DNA from: Adiantum capillus-veneris
Taxonomy: Eukaryota > Streptophyta > Polypodiopsida > Polypodiales > Pteridaceae
DNA length: 64,000 nt
Assembly: GCA_014529385.2 (NCBI GenBank)
Contig: CM043945.1
Location: 141,650,241-141,714,240 of the forward strand
Direction of reading: 5' to 3'
Part shown: piece by piece, positions 1-10,033 of the stretch
Numbering within the stretch: position 1 is the stretch's first letter
Layout of the letters: every line of letters starts with the position of its first letter
The notes under the pieces: generated by a model
Databases searched by the model: none
The model's input: only the letters and a program-made list of their open reading frames with translations
Told to the model about the DNA's origin: nothing
Position numbers and translations under genes: made by a program

Positions 1-920
1 AAAGATGAAAACATCAAGGCTATGGTCATATCGTATCATGGGTAGTATTAAAGGGTTAATAGATGAGTTAATGGCATTCAATATTGGCTAACCAAATAGG
101 CTACGAATTGTTCTTTGGAATTGTAGTTTTGTGCTTACCATAATATATATATTTTGTCTAGTGATTGCGATTAATTGTATACAAATCCTCTTGGTTCATA
201 GCAAGATAACTACGCTTACGTCAAAAGAAAAGTTATAGTCTATGAGAGGTAGTATAATGGGATCCAGTGATAGAAGTATTTCATTGAGCCTTTCAGGGCC
301 AAAGAGAAACACTATACGTTGTTGAAAGTGTATTTTACGGCTAATCCATACGTTAATTCTAATAGATCGTACAGAGTGAAAGCGATAGAAATTATCATCA
401 TGTGGATTATTCATTTAGGATAACTCTAGGATGTGCAAAATGTAGATATGAGAGAAGAGAAGGGAAGAGAAGAGAAGAGAGTTTCCCTCCCAAGCCCTAT
501 TCTTGCCCGTAGGCAATAAGGATACTACGGGGAGAGATATACCTGTAGCAAGGAGAACCTAAAATGTGTAGAGATGATGAATTACTAAGAGTGAGAGAGA
601 TAGGTTTGGTTAAGGAGATGAGATTAGAGATATATATATATATATATGCCAGACTAGAGATGAAAAAGAAAACAACAAGAAATCAAGAAAACATCGATGT
701 AGAACACATCTTACTTGACAAACCCTTCGGCAAGATTATTGATGGAGAGAGAAGAAGAAGGGAGAATTCAACTTTGATTGATATTCCAAGTCCACGACCT
801 TCTTTGATTAGATTTGATCTTCCAAGGATAGCATGCAAGAATGGCTAGTCTTCCTCTAGGAGAAAGTGTAGGCTTAGGCATATGTTAATGGCTAAGTACA
901 ATTAAGCATTACTACACACT
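1..920. repeat. Repeat A, copy 1 (left end cut by window)
   Basis: This stretch is a direct repeat of 18,279-19,192 with only scattered substitutions and small indels, including a shorter TA microsatellite near 631-647 in the second copy. It carries the 72-codon minus-strand reading frame described separately and an AGAGAAG-rich purine tract near 450-480. The second copy extends about 210 bp further left (to 18,066), so this copy is cut by the window edge. It may be part of an LTR or leader of an element read on the minus strand, because the 72-codon frame is on that strand, but no terminal TG/CA pair could be fixed. Confidence 0.8.
196..414 (-). CDS. Conserved 72-aa protein of unknown function, copy A1
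   Basis: This is an ATG-to-TGA frame of 72 codons on the minus strand. It has a near-identical twin at 18,471-18,689 and a strongly diverged homologue at 48,309-48,527. From start to stop all three have the same length. The core reads SRKI-x-FQQRIVF-x-FGP-x-RL-x-EIL and ends in a hydrophobic stretch. Against the diverged copy I count about 35 identical residues of 61. Most of those identical residues use a different synonymous codon (for example CAA/CAG, CGT/CGC, GAA/GAG, GAC/GAT), which argues for past selection on the protein. I see no signal peptide or catalytic motif and do not recognise the family. It could be a retrotransposon accessory protein or a captured host exon. Confidence 0.6.
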   Translation of the reverse strand: MNNPHDDNFYRFHSVRSIRINVWISRKIHFQQRIVFLFGPERLNEILLSLDPIILPLIDYNFSFDVSVVILL

Positions 921-1519
921 CCCTCATGAATTCCTCTCATCAATGGCTTGAATACTTGAGTTCCTTTTCAAGGAAGAAGTGATCCCCGTTTATAGGTGAA
1001 GGGAACCCCCAAGGGTTTACACAAGAAGAGAAGAGCCAGTGTGAACAGAAACTGGAAAAGTTGGAAATGAGTTGTCCCTTGATGATGTGGGCAGACTGGG
1101 GTCCAGTATTTTGATCATATCTCCTCAACCATGGCTCCAAATAAAAAAGTAAAAATATGGGCAAAAAATTCAGCTCATTATCTACGATTTAAATTTTAAA
1201 ATCTTTCTCCAATTCGGATTGGAACCTTGTGTAAAAAAATCATCAAAATAGGGTCCATTTCTGGCAGCAAAAGTCTTCCTGTGGTCCCCTTAGCTTAGAC
1301 TTTCATTTGATTCCAAAGGACACCTCATGCCATATGAAAGCATGACATCACTCCTTGACAAGGTTTTGTAATCATGCTTGCGATAATTCATTAAAATAAG
1401 TGTATCTTTGAAATCATGCCACCTAGTGTCCCACTAGGATTTGATTCCCTCCTAGTAGCTATTTAAAAGGAAATATAAGAAAAATATGAAAAATACATAG
1501 AATATATATATATATATAT
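921..1519. other. No recognisable gene; AT-rich spacer
   Basis: I see no coding similarity or terminal repeat here. The stretch begins where the two copies of repeat A diverge and ends in a TA microsatellite (about 1,503-1,523) just before a family A LTR fragment. Confidence 0.5.
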
Positions 1520-2318
1520 ATATTGGAGTTTACCCTAGATATAGGATCTAGCTAGGGTGTGAAATGATAATGAGATAGTAGAGTAGGTATACTTAGAGAG
1601 ATTAGAGAGAGTAGGTATACTTAGAGAGTAGGTATACTTAGAGAGATTAGAGTAAGAGAAAACATACACTCACATCTTTTCTAAAGTTAATTGAATCTTA
1701 CTAATCTATTAGGGAAATTAGAGTAAGAGATAGCACGTACACACACATATCCTTCTTAAAGCTAATTGAATCTTACTAATCTATTAGAGAAATTAGAGTA
1801 AGAGATAGCACACATACACGCATATCCTTCTTAAAACTAATTGAATGTTACTATCTATTAGAGAGATTAGAGTAAAAGATAGCACGCACACACACATATC
1901 CTTGTTAAAACTAATTGAATCTTACTAATCTATTAGAGAGATTAAATTAAGAGATAGCACACACACACACACACACACACATAGCTAATTGAATCTTACT
2001 CATGTATTAGAGAGATTAGAGTAAGAGATAGCACACACACACACATATCCTTCTTAAAACTAATTGAATCTTACTAATCTAGTAGAGAGATTAGAGTAAG
2101 AGACAGCACACACACACACACATAGCTAATTGTATCTTACTAATCTATTAGAGAGATAGAGTAAGAGATAGCACACATACATCATTCCTAAAGTTAATTG
2201 AATGCTTAATTAAAATGCACCTTATTAGTCCACTAGATTTTTTGTTCTCTTAGTGGTTTGTGGACGCCTTCTCTCTAAGAGAAGTGGCAGCACTTCGTGA
2301 GCGCTATAGAGGCAATCT
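1520..2318 (-). mobile_element. Family A LTR fragment of element I (minus) with hairpin array
   Basis: Read on the minus strand this matches the downstream half of the family A LTRs at 10,747 and 15,712. It holds the leader segment with the CCACTTCTC and CCACTAAGAG arms, then about seven tandem units of 65-80 bp containing CTAATCTATTAGAGAGATTAG and CA/TG dinucleotide runs (about 1,575-2,200). The LTR lacks its promoter half. It is joined directly to integrase sequence at about 2,319, so a deletion removed the chromodomain, the polypurine tract and the LTR start. Confidence 0.75.
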
Positions 2319-3066
2319 CTAGAGACATTCTTGACCATAAAGAGCATTAAAAGGTGTCATTCCAATAATTCTATGAGTAGAGGAATTGTATGCAAACTCT
2401 AGCAAGGGTAGGTATTGAATCCACTTGCGAGGTTCTCTATTGCAGTAGGCTTTGAGGATGTCTTCAATTACTTGATTAACTCTTTCAGTTTGGCCATCAA
2501 TTTGAGGATGATAAGCAGTACTAAAACATAATTGGGTTCCAATAGCTTGAAACAATGATACCCAAAACTTTGAAGTAAACTTGGCATCACGATCGCTGAC
2601 AATCCTCTTGGGTAAACCATGAATTCTGAAAACCTCCTTCACAAACAGACGAGCAATATCTGAAGCTATAAAGGTTGTCTTGACTGGGATTAAGTGAGCC
2701 ACTTTAGTAAGCAAGTCGACTATGACCATGATTGAATCATATCCAGCTTGAACAGAAGAAAACCCGGTGATAAAGTCCATGCTAATACATTCCCATTTCA
2801 TTTGGGGAATATCTAAAGGATGTAATTTACCTTGCATCTTTAGTCTCTTTGCCTTAATCTTTTGACAAGACAAACACTGGTTGACATAGAGAAGGAAATC
2901 ACCCTTATTACCTTGCCAATAGTAACTTCTGCGAATTGCATTGAGGTTTTGGCATAACCTGGATGTCCTGAAGTGGGGCCATCATGTGCTTCATACAGGA
3001 TAGCATTCCTTAGGGTAGAATCCTTAGGTATGCATAGTCGATTCCTATAGTAAATTTCCCCATCTT
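2319..3066 (-). pseudogene. Element I integrase (partial)
   Basis: An open stretch at 2,319-2,873 encodes 184 residues of a Ty3/gypsy integrase core, with the first catalytic Asp in SMDFITGF, the second in VSDRDAKF and the Glu in DGQTERVNQ. Nucleotides 2,874-3,066 encode the zinc-binding HHCC region (CLSCQ visible) but need frame changes. The C-terminal chromodomain seen in related copies is deleted; the frame runs into LTR sequence at 2,319. The RT/RNase H segment lies upstream on the same strand. Confidence 0.85.
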
Positions 3067-4385
3067 CTATGGAGTAATGTAGAGGTTAGGCTGATTTGAT
3101 GATACCCTCTCTTCACGTAGCATACTAGCAAGCATCTGGTAATCTGCATCTCTAACAGCAGCATCCGAGCCCTTTTCTAAAATAGGGTTGTTAGCCATGG
3201 AAATAGCCCCCATAAAAGCTTTACGGCTTAGGGCATCTCCAACAACATTATCCTTACCTGGTCTAAATTTAATATCAAAATCATATTCGAGCATGAGCTC
3301 TATCCATCTCCTCTCTCTCATGTTAAGGTTAGGTTGCGTAAAAATCCATTTAAGACTCTTGTGATCTGTTACTAATTGGAATTTTCGTCCCAATAGATAA
3401 TGTCTCCATAGCTTGAGAGCGTGAATAACTGCTAGCAATTCTAAATCATGTGTAGCATAATTCACTTCATGAATCCTAAGCTTCCGAGAAGTAGAAGCTA
3501 CAGGCCTTCCTTCTTGAGTAAGGACTCCTCCTAATGCAAGGTTACTAGCATCTGTGATCACCTCAAATTCTTGGGTGAAGTCTGGAAGTTTTAAGAGAGG
3601 TTCTGAAGCAAGATACTCCTTAAGCTGTTTCAAGCAAGATTCATGTTTTTCTTCCCAAAGTATCGTAGCTCCTTTCTTTAGCAAGTCGGTTAGTGGTGCA
3701 GCTTTAAGAGCATAGTCCTTTACAAAGATCCTGTACCATCCTGTGATACCTAAGAACCCTCTGACTTTGATTTGTGAAGTGGGTTGAGGCCATTCCATAA
3801 TATCTTTGACTTTGTTAGGGTCAACAGAGACTCCTTCAGGTGAAATGATAAACCCTAAGTAACAGACCTTAGGGGTAAAGAAGGTACATTTGCTTTTCTT
3901 TGAATACAGCTTATTTTGGCGTAAAAGCTCTAACACTTTCATAACATGTCCTTCATGCTCTTCTTCTGATTTGGAATAAATTAAGATATCGTCAAAGAAT
4001 ACTAGGACAAAATCATCCAAGAATTCTCTAGAGATTTTGTGCATCAGACGATTGAAAGTTGCAGGAGCATTCGTAAGTCCGAAATCCATCACTGTAAATT
4101 TTTAATGACCATAACGAGTGTTGAAAGCTGTTTTGGAGATATCAGCCTCCTGGATTCGAATTTGATGATAGCCATATCGAAGATCGATCTTTGTGAATAT
4201 TTTGGCTCCATGTAATGTGTCCAGCATCTCATCAATACGAGGAATTGGATATTTATTCTTGACGGTAACCTAATTTAAGCCCTATAATCTATGCAAAGTC
4301 GAAGAGAGCCATCCTTTTTCTTTTGGAAGAGAGCAGGTGCACCCCATGGAGATGTACTAGGTCGGATAAACCCTTGCTCAATCAA
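3067..4385 (-). pseudogene. Element I reverse transcriptase and RNase H
   Basis: The frame at 3,067-4,092 (341 residues) starts inside the RT fingers/palm at GLTNAPATF and carries the catalytic FFDDILIYS motif intact. The RT thumb follows, then RNase H with its acidic residues visible in [17 protein letters not shown] and GDALSR. The RT N-terminus (LRSGYHQIRI region) is readable at 4,093-4,385 in another frame, so at least one frameshift separates them. It is the only family A copy here with both RT aspartates in a readable frame; copies III and V have Asn at the first of the pair. Confidence 0.88.
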
Positions 4386-4778
4386 CTACTTGAGCTGCTC
4401 CTTGAGTTCTATAGCCTCTGGAAGTGACATCTTGTATGGCGCTCTTGCAAATGGTTCACTACCTGGAAAAATTTTGATTTCATGGTCTACCTCCCTAGGT
4501 GGTGGTGGTTCAGAAAGTTCAGTGGGGAAAACATCCAAAAATTCTTCTAGCCACATTGGTTCAGGGTTGGAAGAAGATTTTTCTACTTTGTTTAGCTTCA
4601 CTACAAAAATTTGTTGACCCTTGCGTAACCCTTTCAAAAGACGATTAGCTTTGACCAAGTAAGCTTTTGGTCGTCCACTCTGGCCTTGAATAGTGACTTC
4701 TTCACCTTGGTTGTCCACAAAAGTAACACTTTCTTGGGCACAATGGATATTGGCATTTTGACTGGCTAACCAATCCAT
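4386..4778 (-). pseudogene. Element I protease C-terminus and RT linker
   Basis: This 130-residue frame begins at MDWLASQNANIHCAQ, the distal part of the retropepsin, and continues through the PEPMWLEEFLDVFPTEL linker into the start of RT. The protease active site (DCGST in element V) is absent. At about 4,780 the sequence jumps to gag (RRGRPMMW), so a deletion of roughly 0.6 kb removed the gag zinc knuckle and the protease active site. Confidence 0.8.
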
Positions 4779-4930
4779 TCCAAGAATTCCACATCATAGG
4801 CCGTCCTCTTCTTCCAACATTCCTTATATTTCCATTTCGCACACTTTGAGAGTTTGACATCTCTTTAGCTAAGGGTTTAGCTCTTAAAAGAGCATCTTGC
4901 AAATTTATAGGCCTCATGGATTCTAGACGT
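4779..4930 (-). pseudogene. Element I gag, part 2 (below solo LTR)
   Basis: The minus strand encodes MRPINLQDALLRAKPLAKEM and RRGRPMMW, matching element V gag at about 30,024-30,150. The upstream part of the same gag resumes at 6,118, after the solo LTR inserted at 4,931-6,117. Confidence 0.8.
4927..4930. repeat. Target-site duplication of solo LTR (left)
   Basis: ACGT here pairs with ACAT at 6,118-6,121, flanking the LTR; one base has changed. The uninterrupted gag in element V reads TCTAGACGTGTATTT on the same strand, which confirms the insertion point. Confidence 0.65.
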
Positions 4931-5993
4931 TGTCATGAGTTTTTTGGAGCAAGGGATTGCGCATATGTACATACACATGCATGGTGCATCGAATAAAGGA
5001 TTGCCCATTTTCCAGAGCCACATGGTTACGTGGGTCCCACATGTGTACAGGTAGGACAATGTGTACATAGTGCATCGATTTTCATCGTTACTAGTACCAG
5101 TGTGTTTTTTCTACAATAATGAGGAGTTGGTAGCGCGTAAAACTTCTTGAGGAATCTATCCGCGGGCCGACGACATGAAGTAAGCAGGTGCGTCAGATGG
5201 CATCTAGTGGCGTCAGGAGGGCGAATGGGGTCAATACTTGCACGCGGAGAAGTACGGACACAACGGGGATGTTTTCTTATGATAGTTATGCAGAAAGGTC
5301 ATCATGAGGACCACTGTTTGGGGCCACTTCACGTGGTGGCGATACGCATTATTGAAAAAAGTTGAGTGCCAGGTGTGCGGATGATGCAAAAAAGGTGACA
5401 ACTATGCACTGTGAGGTCAGTTTTTGGCATGTTCGGGGTCCGTTTGAGGTCAACTAAAAGGCCAAGGGTGCCCAAGTAATAAAGCTAAGTGTGGGAACTG
5501 AAAAAACAGAGAGAAGACCAGAAAAAACGTGGAGAAGAGAGGAGGAACAGCCGCAGGTGTGTTTTTGGGGTTTTTGGAGCCTGTTTTGGCCGTAAACTGC
5601 TCATCCGAGGTCGGATTTGAGCACTTTAACATTGAAGACTGGGGTTTTGGGCCGTTCCAGACGCGATGGCGCTGTCCATTTTGTCAAATTCCTCACTTTT
5701 TTCTGTTTTTTTGGCTGTGTAAGTTTCTCCTATGAGCGAAGCTTCTGCTCCAATTTGTGATTGTATCTGGCATATTTTACTCATATTGTGTTATTTGTTT
5801 GCCCCATTGGTGTTGGCCCAAGCTCAATTGTATCTAAACATCAGAAATTCTTCTCTTTTGAGCTGAGTTTTTTGGGGAGGTGTGTGTGTGTGTGTCTGTG
5901 TGGAGTGGGCAAGTGGATAGTCTCTCTCCTCTCACTCCAGAAGTGTGTTCCCTGTCTCGGCCAGGTGTGTTGTGTAAGCCGAGTGGTGCCCCA

Positions 5994-6055
<62 letters not shown>

Positions 6056-6117
6056 CTTCCCAAGAGTGTGTGTTGGGTCGTTATAGAGGCGCAGTGTGTG
6101 TTTTCCTCCCGCTCACA
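4931..6117 (+). mobile_element. Solo LTR of the Tat-like family inside element I gag
   Basis: The 1,187-bp segment starts TGTCATGAG and ends GCTCACA. Along its length it matches the reverse complement of the LTRs at 41,687-42,826 and 49,275-50,408. No internal region remains, and gag sequence continues on both sides, so this is a solo LTR, presumably left by LTR-LTR recombination. Its size excess over the full-length LTRs is mainly an expanded TG microsatellite. It is more diverged from the two 41-50 kb LTRs than they are from each other, so it is older. Confidence 0.9.
5994..6052 (+). repeat. (TG)n microsatellite in solo LTR
   Basis: A nearly pure TG run of about 59 bp. The full-length LTRs carry only short CA/TG runs at this place, so the tract expanded in this copy. 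Confidence 0.9.
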
Positions 6118-6590
6118 ACATGTATTTAAAGGAGCATTTAGCCCTTGGCAGAAACGGGCTACTTGTTGATCTGCGGTCATTGGCGGAGCATAGCGCCTAA
6201 GAGTTACAAATTTGGAGTAGTATTCTTCCACTATAAGATGAAACTGACATAAGTTGAAGAATTCATTCATCTTAAGGAATTCGTGTGCAGGTGGAAGATA
6301 ACGTCCTTAGACAGCACACTTAATGTCTTCCCAAGTTTGAGTGTTTTGAGCTACTTGATTATCTTTGGAGTGTTGTTTCCACCAAAGCTTGGCATCCCCC
6401 GTGAGACGAAACATAGCCAACATTGCTTGGTTATCGGGAGTAGTACCAGTAAGTAGCAAAATAATCCTCCATCTCTTCGAGCCACACTTCTACATCACGC
6501 TCAGGGCTCCTTCCCCTTTGAAAGAGGGAAGTTTAGCTTGCTTGAGAAGTAGCTTTTTCTCTTGAAGAGATGTGTACACCGCACTCTGTT
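6118..6590 (-). pseudogene. Element I gag, part 1 (above solo LTR)
   Basis: The minus strand encodes the gag core: EEYYSKFVTLRRYAPP at 6,180-6,240 and, further upstream, the LLLKQAKLPSFKG region near 6,520-6,570. This corresponds to element V gag 29,549-30,020. Frameshifts break it near 6,300-6,450. The natural gag N-terminus (MAPKRARTQG) is not adjacent; it lies inverted at 8,751. Confidence 0.8.
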
Positions 6591-6761
6591 CAATACAGAT
6601 TAAATGAAACTTTATTGGATACTCTAACTTTAATCCACTTTAAGGCAAGACTTGATCAGACAATAATACAAACAAAAGATAATATTAATCCAAACTTTAT
6701 TTATATACACATTATTTGCTACCAAGGTTGGTAGTCTTTAGGTACAAGGATTGTAATGTCT

Positions 6762-7214
6762 CTATATTTTGAGTTTAGTGACTACAAAAGGATAGGCTAA
6801 AGGATCAAAATAATAAGTTTCCTTTGACCCTTGAAAGCTACGAGATACACATATGGGTCGAATCCTACCACCATGGATAACTTTTGTAACTTGGTTATAG
6901 ACCCATTGAGTCTGAGATATCTTTTCTCCTCCCAAGGTAATGGTAGCATCCGGATTCTTAGTACCAATGAAAAGATAAACTTCGATGACTTTTAATTCCT
7001 CTGCCCATCGAAGTTTCTTGAGGTTGGTATCCATGCACCATATCTTATCAGCATCAATGGTATAGATTCCTCCAGATGGACTCCAGTTGATGCCCCATCC
7101 TCTATCCACCCTTGGGATAGGTGGTGCAAACACCCTATCCAAAATCATCATCACCCTTTTTCGAAACTGATAATTTGGTGATTGGCATGCATTTTCAAAC
7201 ATGATGGTGAACAC
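6762..7214 (-). CDS. Leader ORF between primer-binding site and gag, element I
   Basis: An open frame on the minus strand gives 146 residues from the first ATG (7,202) to a TAG at 6,762. It lies between the primer-binding site (7,383-7,395) and gag, a position that usually holds untranslated leader. A second copy at 28,919-29,350 (plus) is about 97% identical in DNA but has one stop and a small indel. The protein is rich in aromatic residues (WGINWSPSGGIYTIDADKIW). I recognise no domain. The differences between the two copies are both silent and replacement, so they do not prove selection. An overlapping frame at 7,151-7,333 could be its displaced N-terminus. Confidence 0.5.
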   Translation of the reverse strand: MFTIMFENACQSPNYQFRKRVMMILDRVFAPPIPRVDRGWGINWSPSGGIYTIDADKIWCMDTNLKKLRWAEELKVIEVYLFIGTKNPDATITLGGEKISQTQWVYNQVTKVIHGGRIRPICVSRSFQGSKETYYFDPLAYPFVVTKLKI

Positions 7215-7382
7215 CTGGAGTTTCTGGTAGGCTGAATGAACATTTTCCTGTACCAGGAAACTTCAGTCTTCAATACCATATAAAAACTCAAAACAATTTT
7301 TCTAGGTTCTTCTATTATTTCAAACATTTGCATCCTTCAATATCCAAACATCAATCTAAAAATCTCCCCAAGCTTTAACCTA

Positions 7383-7395
7383 GGCTCTAATACCA
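7383..7395 (-). promoter_or_regulatory. Primer-binding site, element I
   Basis: On the minus strand TGGTATTAGAGCC sits one base after the LTR end (7,397). It is one change from the TGGTATCAGAGCC in element V and is the usual plant initiator-Met tRNA type. Confidence 0.75.
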
Positions 7396-7396
7396 G

Positions 7397-8330
7397 TATG
7401 AGGTCCCTGCCCCTTTTTGAGAGGAGCGGAGTACCTTTGATAGGTCTCTAATCCTGAAAAAGAAAAACCAACGGACATTGCCTTAGCTACTACGTAGCCA
7501 CGGGCATGAACTGTTAGTGAAGGATTACTCCTATCTCGCTATGGGGGAGCGTGACCACCATAACCCTATCTAAAAACTATCTATAATCAATTATACCTAA
7601 AAGTATAAATCTTAGAGTGACCAACCTATGCGCTTTTTTTCCCATGTTTCAGAAGCACAGCCGCCAAGGTTTGTCTCTTTTAAGATTTATGACTTTAAAA
7701 AAAAACAATTTCTAGCGTTGGAAAGTTACCCGACGCATCGGGTCCACCCGTCCATAGAATGATACTGTCGGGGTATCATTCTCCCACTTTCCACACCACA
7801 CTCACCCTTCTTTTTTTATCTAATTACTACCACACTGTTTAAACATACATGTTCCTTTACTTTATTTATGATACTGGTTCGTTAAAACAACCCTTCAAAC
7901 AGTATTACAAACAATAGTCAAACAAGAAGTCATCCAATTTTAAACCAACAACCCTTGGATTAAGTTCACTCAAGAATCTCTAGTGGCGCTATTATGTCCG
8001 ATCGGTATGTACATTATTTATAAAAACTCTTGTCCTCATGAGCGTCCCATACCTCTCGACAAGTACTCGTTGTGCTAATCTGGACGTACTCCTGCCACAG
8101 CAACAACGGTGTCGATCTGGGCGTCGTCCTCATGCCACGGCAAAACACAACTGCAGTATCCATCTGGGCTAATCTGGGTGTACTCCCACCACAGCATCAG
8201 CGGTGCCATCCTGGGCGTCATCTCACGCCTCGGCAACTGCCACATAATACTAGCGCTAATAAGTAGAGAGACTTGAGAGAAACCATGCCGAAGGTTTTGG
8301 ACAAACATTCTTTCCTATAGCAACCAGTTT
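7397..8330 (-). mobile_element. LTR-like 5' segment of element I (minus)
   Basis: This matches 27,790-28,736 in opposite orientation throughout. On the minus strand it holds a TATA box (8,013-8,022), two hairpins (7,757-7,781 and 7,729-7,742) and the LTR terminus next to the primer-binding site. The terminus GGGACCTCA(C/T)A is complementary to the TGTAAGGTCTC that starts the family A 3' LTRs. Its outer start is not defined because the sequence passes into an inverted gag leader at about 8,331. Confidence 0.65.
8013..8022 (-). promoter_or_regulatory. TATA box, element I 5' LTR
   Basis: TATAAATAAT on the minus strand, conserved at 28,111-28,120 in the element V copy, about 620 bp upstream of the primer-binding site. 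Confidence 0.5.
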
Positions 8331-8750
8331 AACCAGACATTCTGTAGATAAGTTGGAATATATGTGTGTGTATGTGTGTGTGTGCTATCTCTGTAGATGA
8401 AATTCTCATTCACCAATTTTATTGTCAATCAGATTAAGTAGAATTTTGAATAATACTAAAAATTGATTTAGTTGAAGTATAAAAATTGAAGTTAGTATTG
8501 GATTAGAACTGTGAAGCATAAAAGTAATGCATTCCTAAACTTTTACTCATAGTTTACACACTTAATTTTTGATTAATTACGATTATAGCAAATATTTGAT
8601 GTATAGAAATTAGATGTAGAACAACAACACTAAGTGTGAATCCGAGTTGGCGAGGGTTCAAATTACAGAATCTCTTTGGAAACAAGGAGATTACTAGGAA
8701 AATTGACCAATTTAAAGTTCTAAGTGTATAATATAAGTGTAGTACAAAAA
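8331..8750 (+). other. Family A gag leader with remnant hairpin unit
   Basis: A single shrunken hairpin/TG unit (about 8,350-8,395) is followed by the leader GATGAAATTCTCATTCACC, which runs to the gag start at 8,751. The same leader is found at 17,131-17,491, 19,690-20,060 and, inverted, at 27,387-27,745. Confidence 0.65.
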
Positions 8751-8894
8751 ATGGCTCCAAAGCGTGCTCGAACCCAAGGCGCTAATGATCATGATAATAT
8801 AACTGTAGTCAGAGGGTTCTTAGGTATCACAAGGTGGTACAAGATCTTTGTAAAGGACTATGCTCTTAAAGCTGCACCCAAGAATTCGAGGTGA
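8751..8894 (+). pseudogene. Chimeric gag N-terminus fused in frame to RT connection segment
   Basis: An ATG starts the family A gag N-terminus (MAPKRARTQGANDHD). After about 16 codons the frame passes without a break into the pol segment [25 protein letters not shown], stopping at 8,892-8,894 where a second deletion joins RNase H. The 47-codon frame is a deletion product, not a natural gene. A related deletion at 20,062 enters pol at the same point. Confidence 0.7.
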
Positions 8895-10033
8895 TCACAT
8901 ATGCTAGTAACCTTGCATTAGGAGGAGTCCTTACTCAAGAAGGAAGGCCTATAGCTTATAATACTCGGAAGCCTGATGCTAGTAACCTTGCATTAAGAGG
9001 ATTCCTTACTCCAGAAGGAAGGCATGTAGCTTATACTACTCGGAAGCTTAGGATTCATGAAGTGAATTATGCTACACATGATTTAGAATTGCTAGAAGTT
9101 ATTCACACTCTCAAGCTATGGAGACATTATCTATTGGGACAAAAATTCCAATTGGTAACAGATCACAAGAGTCTTAAGTGGATTTTTACCCAACCTAACC
9201 TTAACATGAGACAGAGGAGATGGATAGAGCTCATGCACGAATATGATTTTGATATTAAATTTAGACTAGGTAAGGATAATGTTGTGGCAGATGCCGGAAG
9301 CCGTAAAGCTTTTCTGGGGGCAATTTCCATGGCTAACAACCCTATTTTAGACAAGGTCTCGGATGCTACTGTTAGAGATACAGATTACCAGATGCTTGCT
9401 AGTATCCTACGTGAAGAGAGGGTATCATCAAATCAGCCTAAACCTCTACATTACTCCCTAGAAGATGGGAAAATTTACTATAGGAATCGACTATGCATAC
9501 CTAAGGATTCTACCCTAAGGAATGCTATCCTATATGAAGCACATGATGGCCCAACTTCAGGACATCCAGGTTATCCCAAAACCATCAATGCAATTCGCAA
9601 AAGTTATTATTGGCAAGGTATGAAGGGTGATGTCCTTTGCTATGTCAAGCAGTGTTTGTCTTGTCAAAGGAATAAGGCAGAGAGACTAAAGATGCCAGGT
9701 AAATTACATCCTTTAGATATTCCCCAAATGAAATGGGAATGTATTAGCATGGACTTTATCACCGGGTTTCCTTCTGTTCAAGCTGGCTATTATTCAATCA
9801 TGGTCATAGTCGACTTGCTTACTAAAGTGGCTCACTTAATCCCAGTCAAGACAACCTTTACAGCTTCAGATATTGCTCTTCTGTTTGTGAAGGAGGTTTT
9901 CAGAATTCATGGTTTACCCAAGAGGATTGTCAGCGATCGTGATGCCAAGTTTACTTCAAAGTTTTGGGTATCATTGTTTCAAGCTATTGGAACCCAATTA
10001 TGTTTTAGTACTGCTTTATCATCCTCAAACTGA
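8895..10033 (+). pseudogene. Element II RNase H and integrase
   Basis: This 380-residue open frame carries RNase H and most of the integrase. The RNase H acidic residues are in [12 protein letters not shown] and a changed VVADAGSR. The integrase has the HHCC zinc region (HDGPTSGHPGY to CLSCQ) and catalytic residues in SMDFITGF and VSDRDAKF. The RNase H start contains a tandem duplication: a unit of about 22 residues, [19 protein letters not shown] and a diverged repeat. One extra T near 10,017 shifts the frame before the catalytic Glu, which is readable at about 10,035 in another frame. Confidence 0.88.

Noticed and set aside
564-848. Plus-strand frame shared by both copies of repeat A
   Set aside because: The copies differ by only a few percent so conservation is not informative. 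It contains a TA microsatellite and is truncated by a stop in the second copy.
5932-6270. 112-codon frame with Thr-His repeats
   Set aside because: It is the CA/TG microsatellite of a solo LTR joined to a gag remnant.
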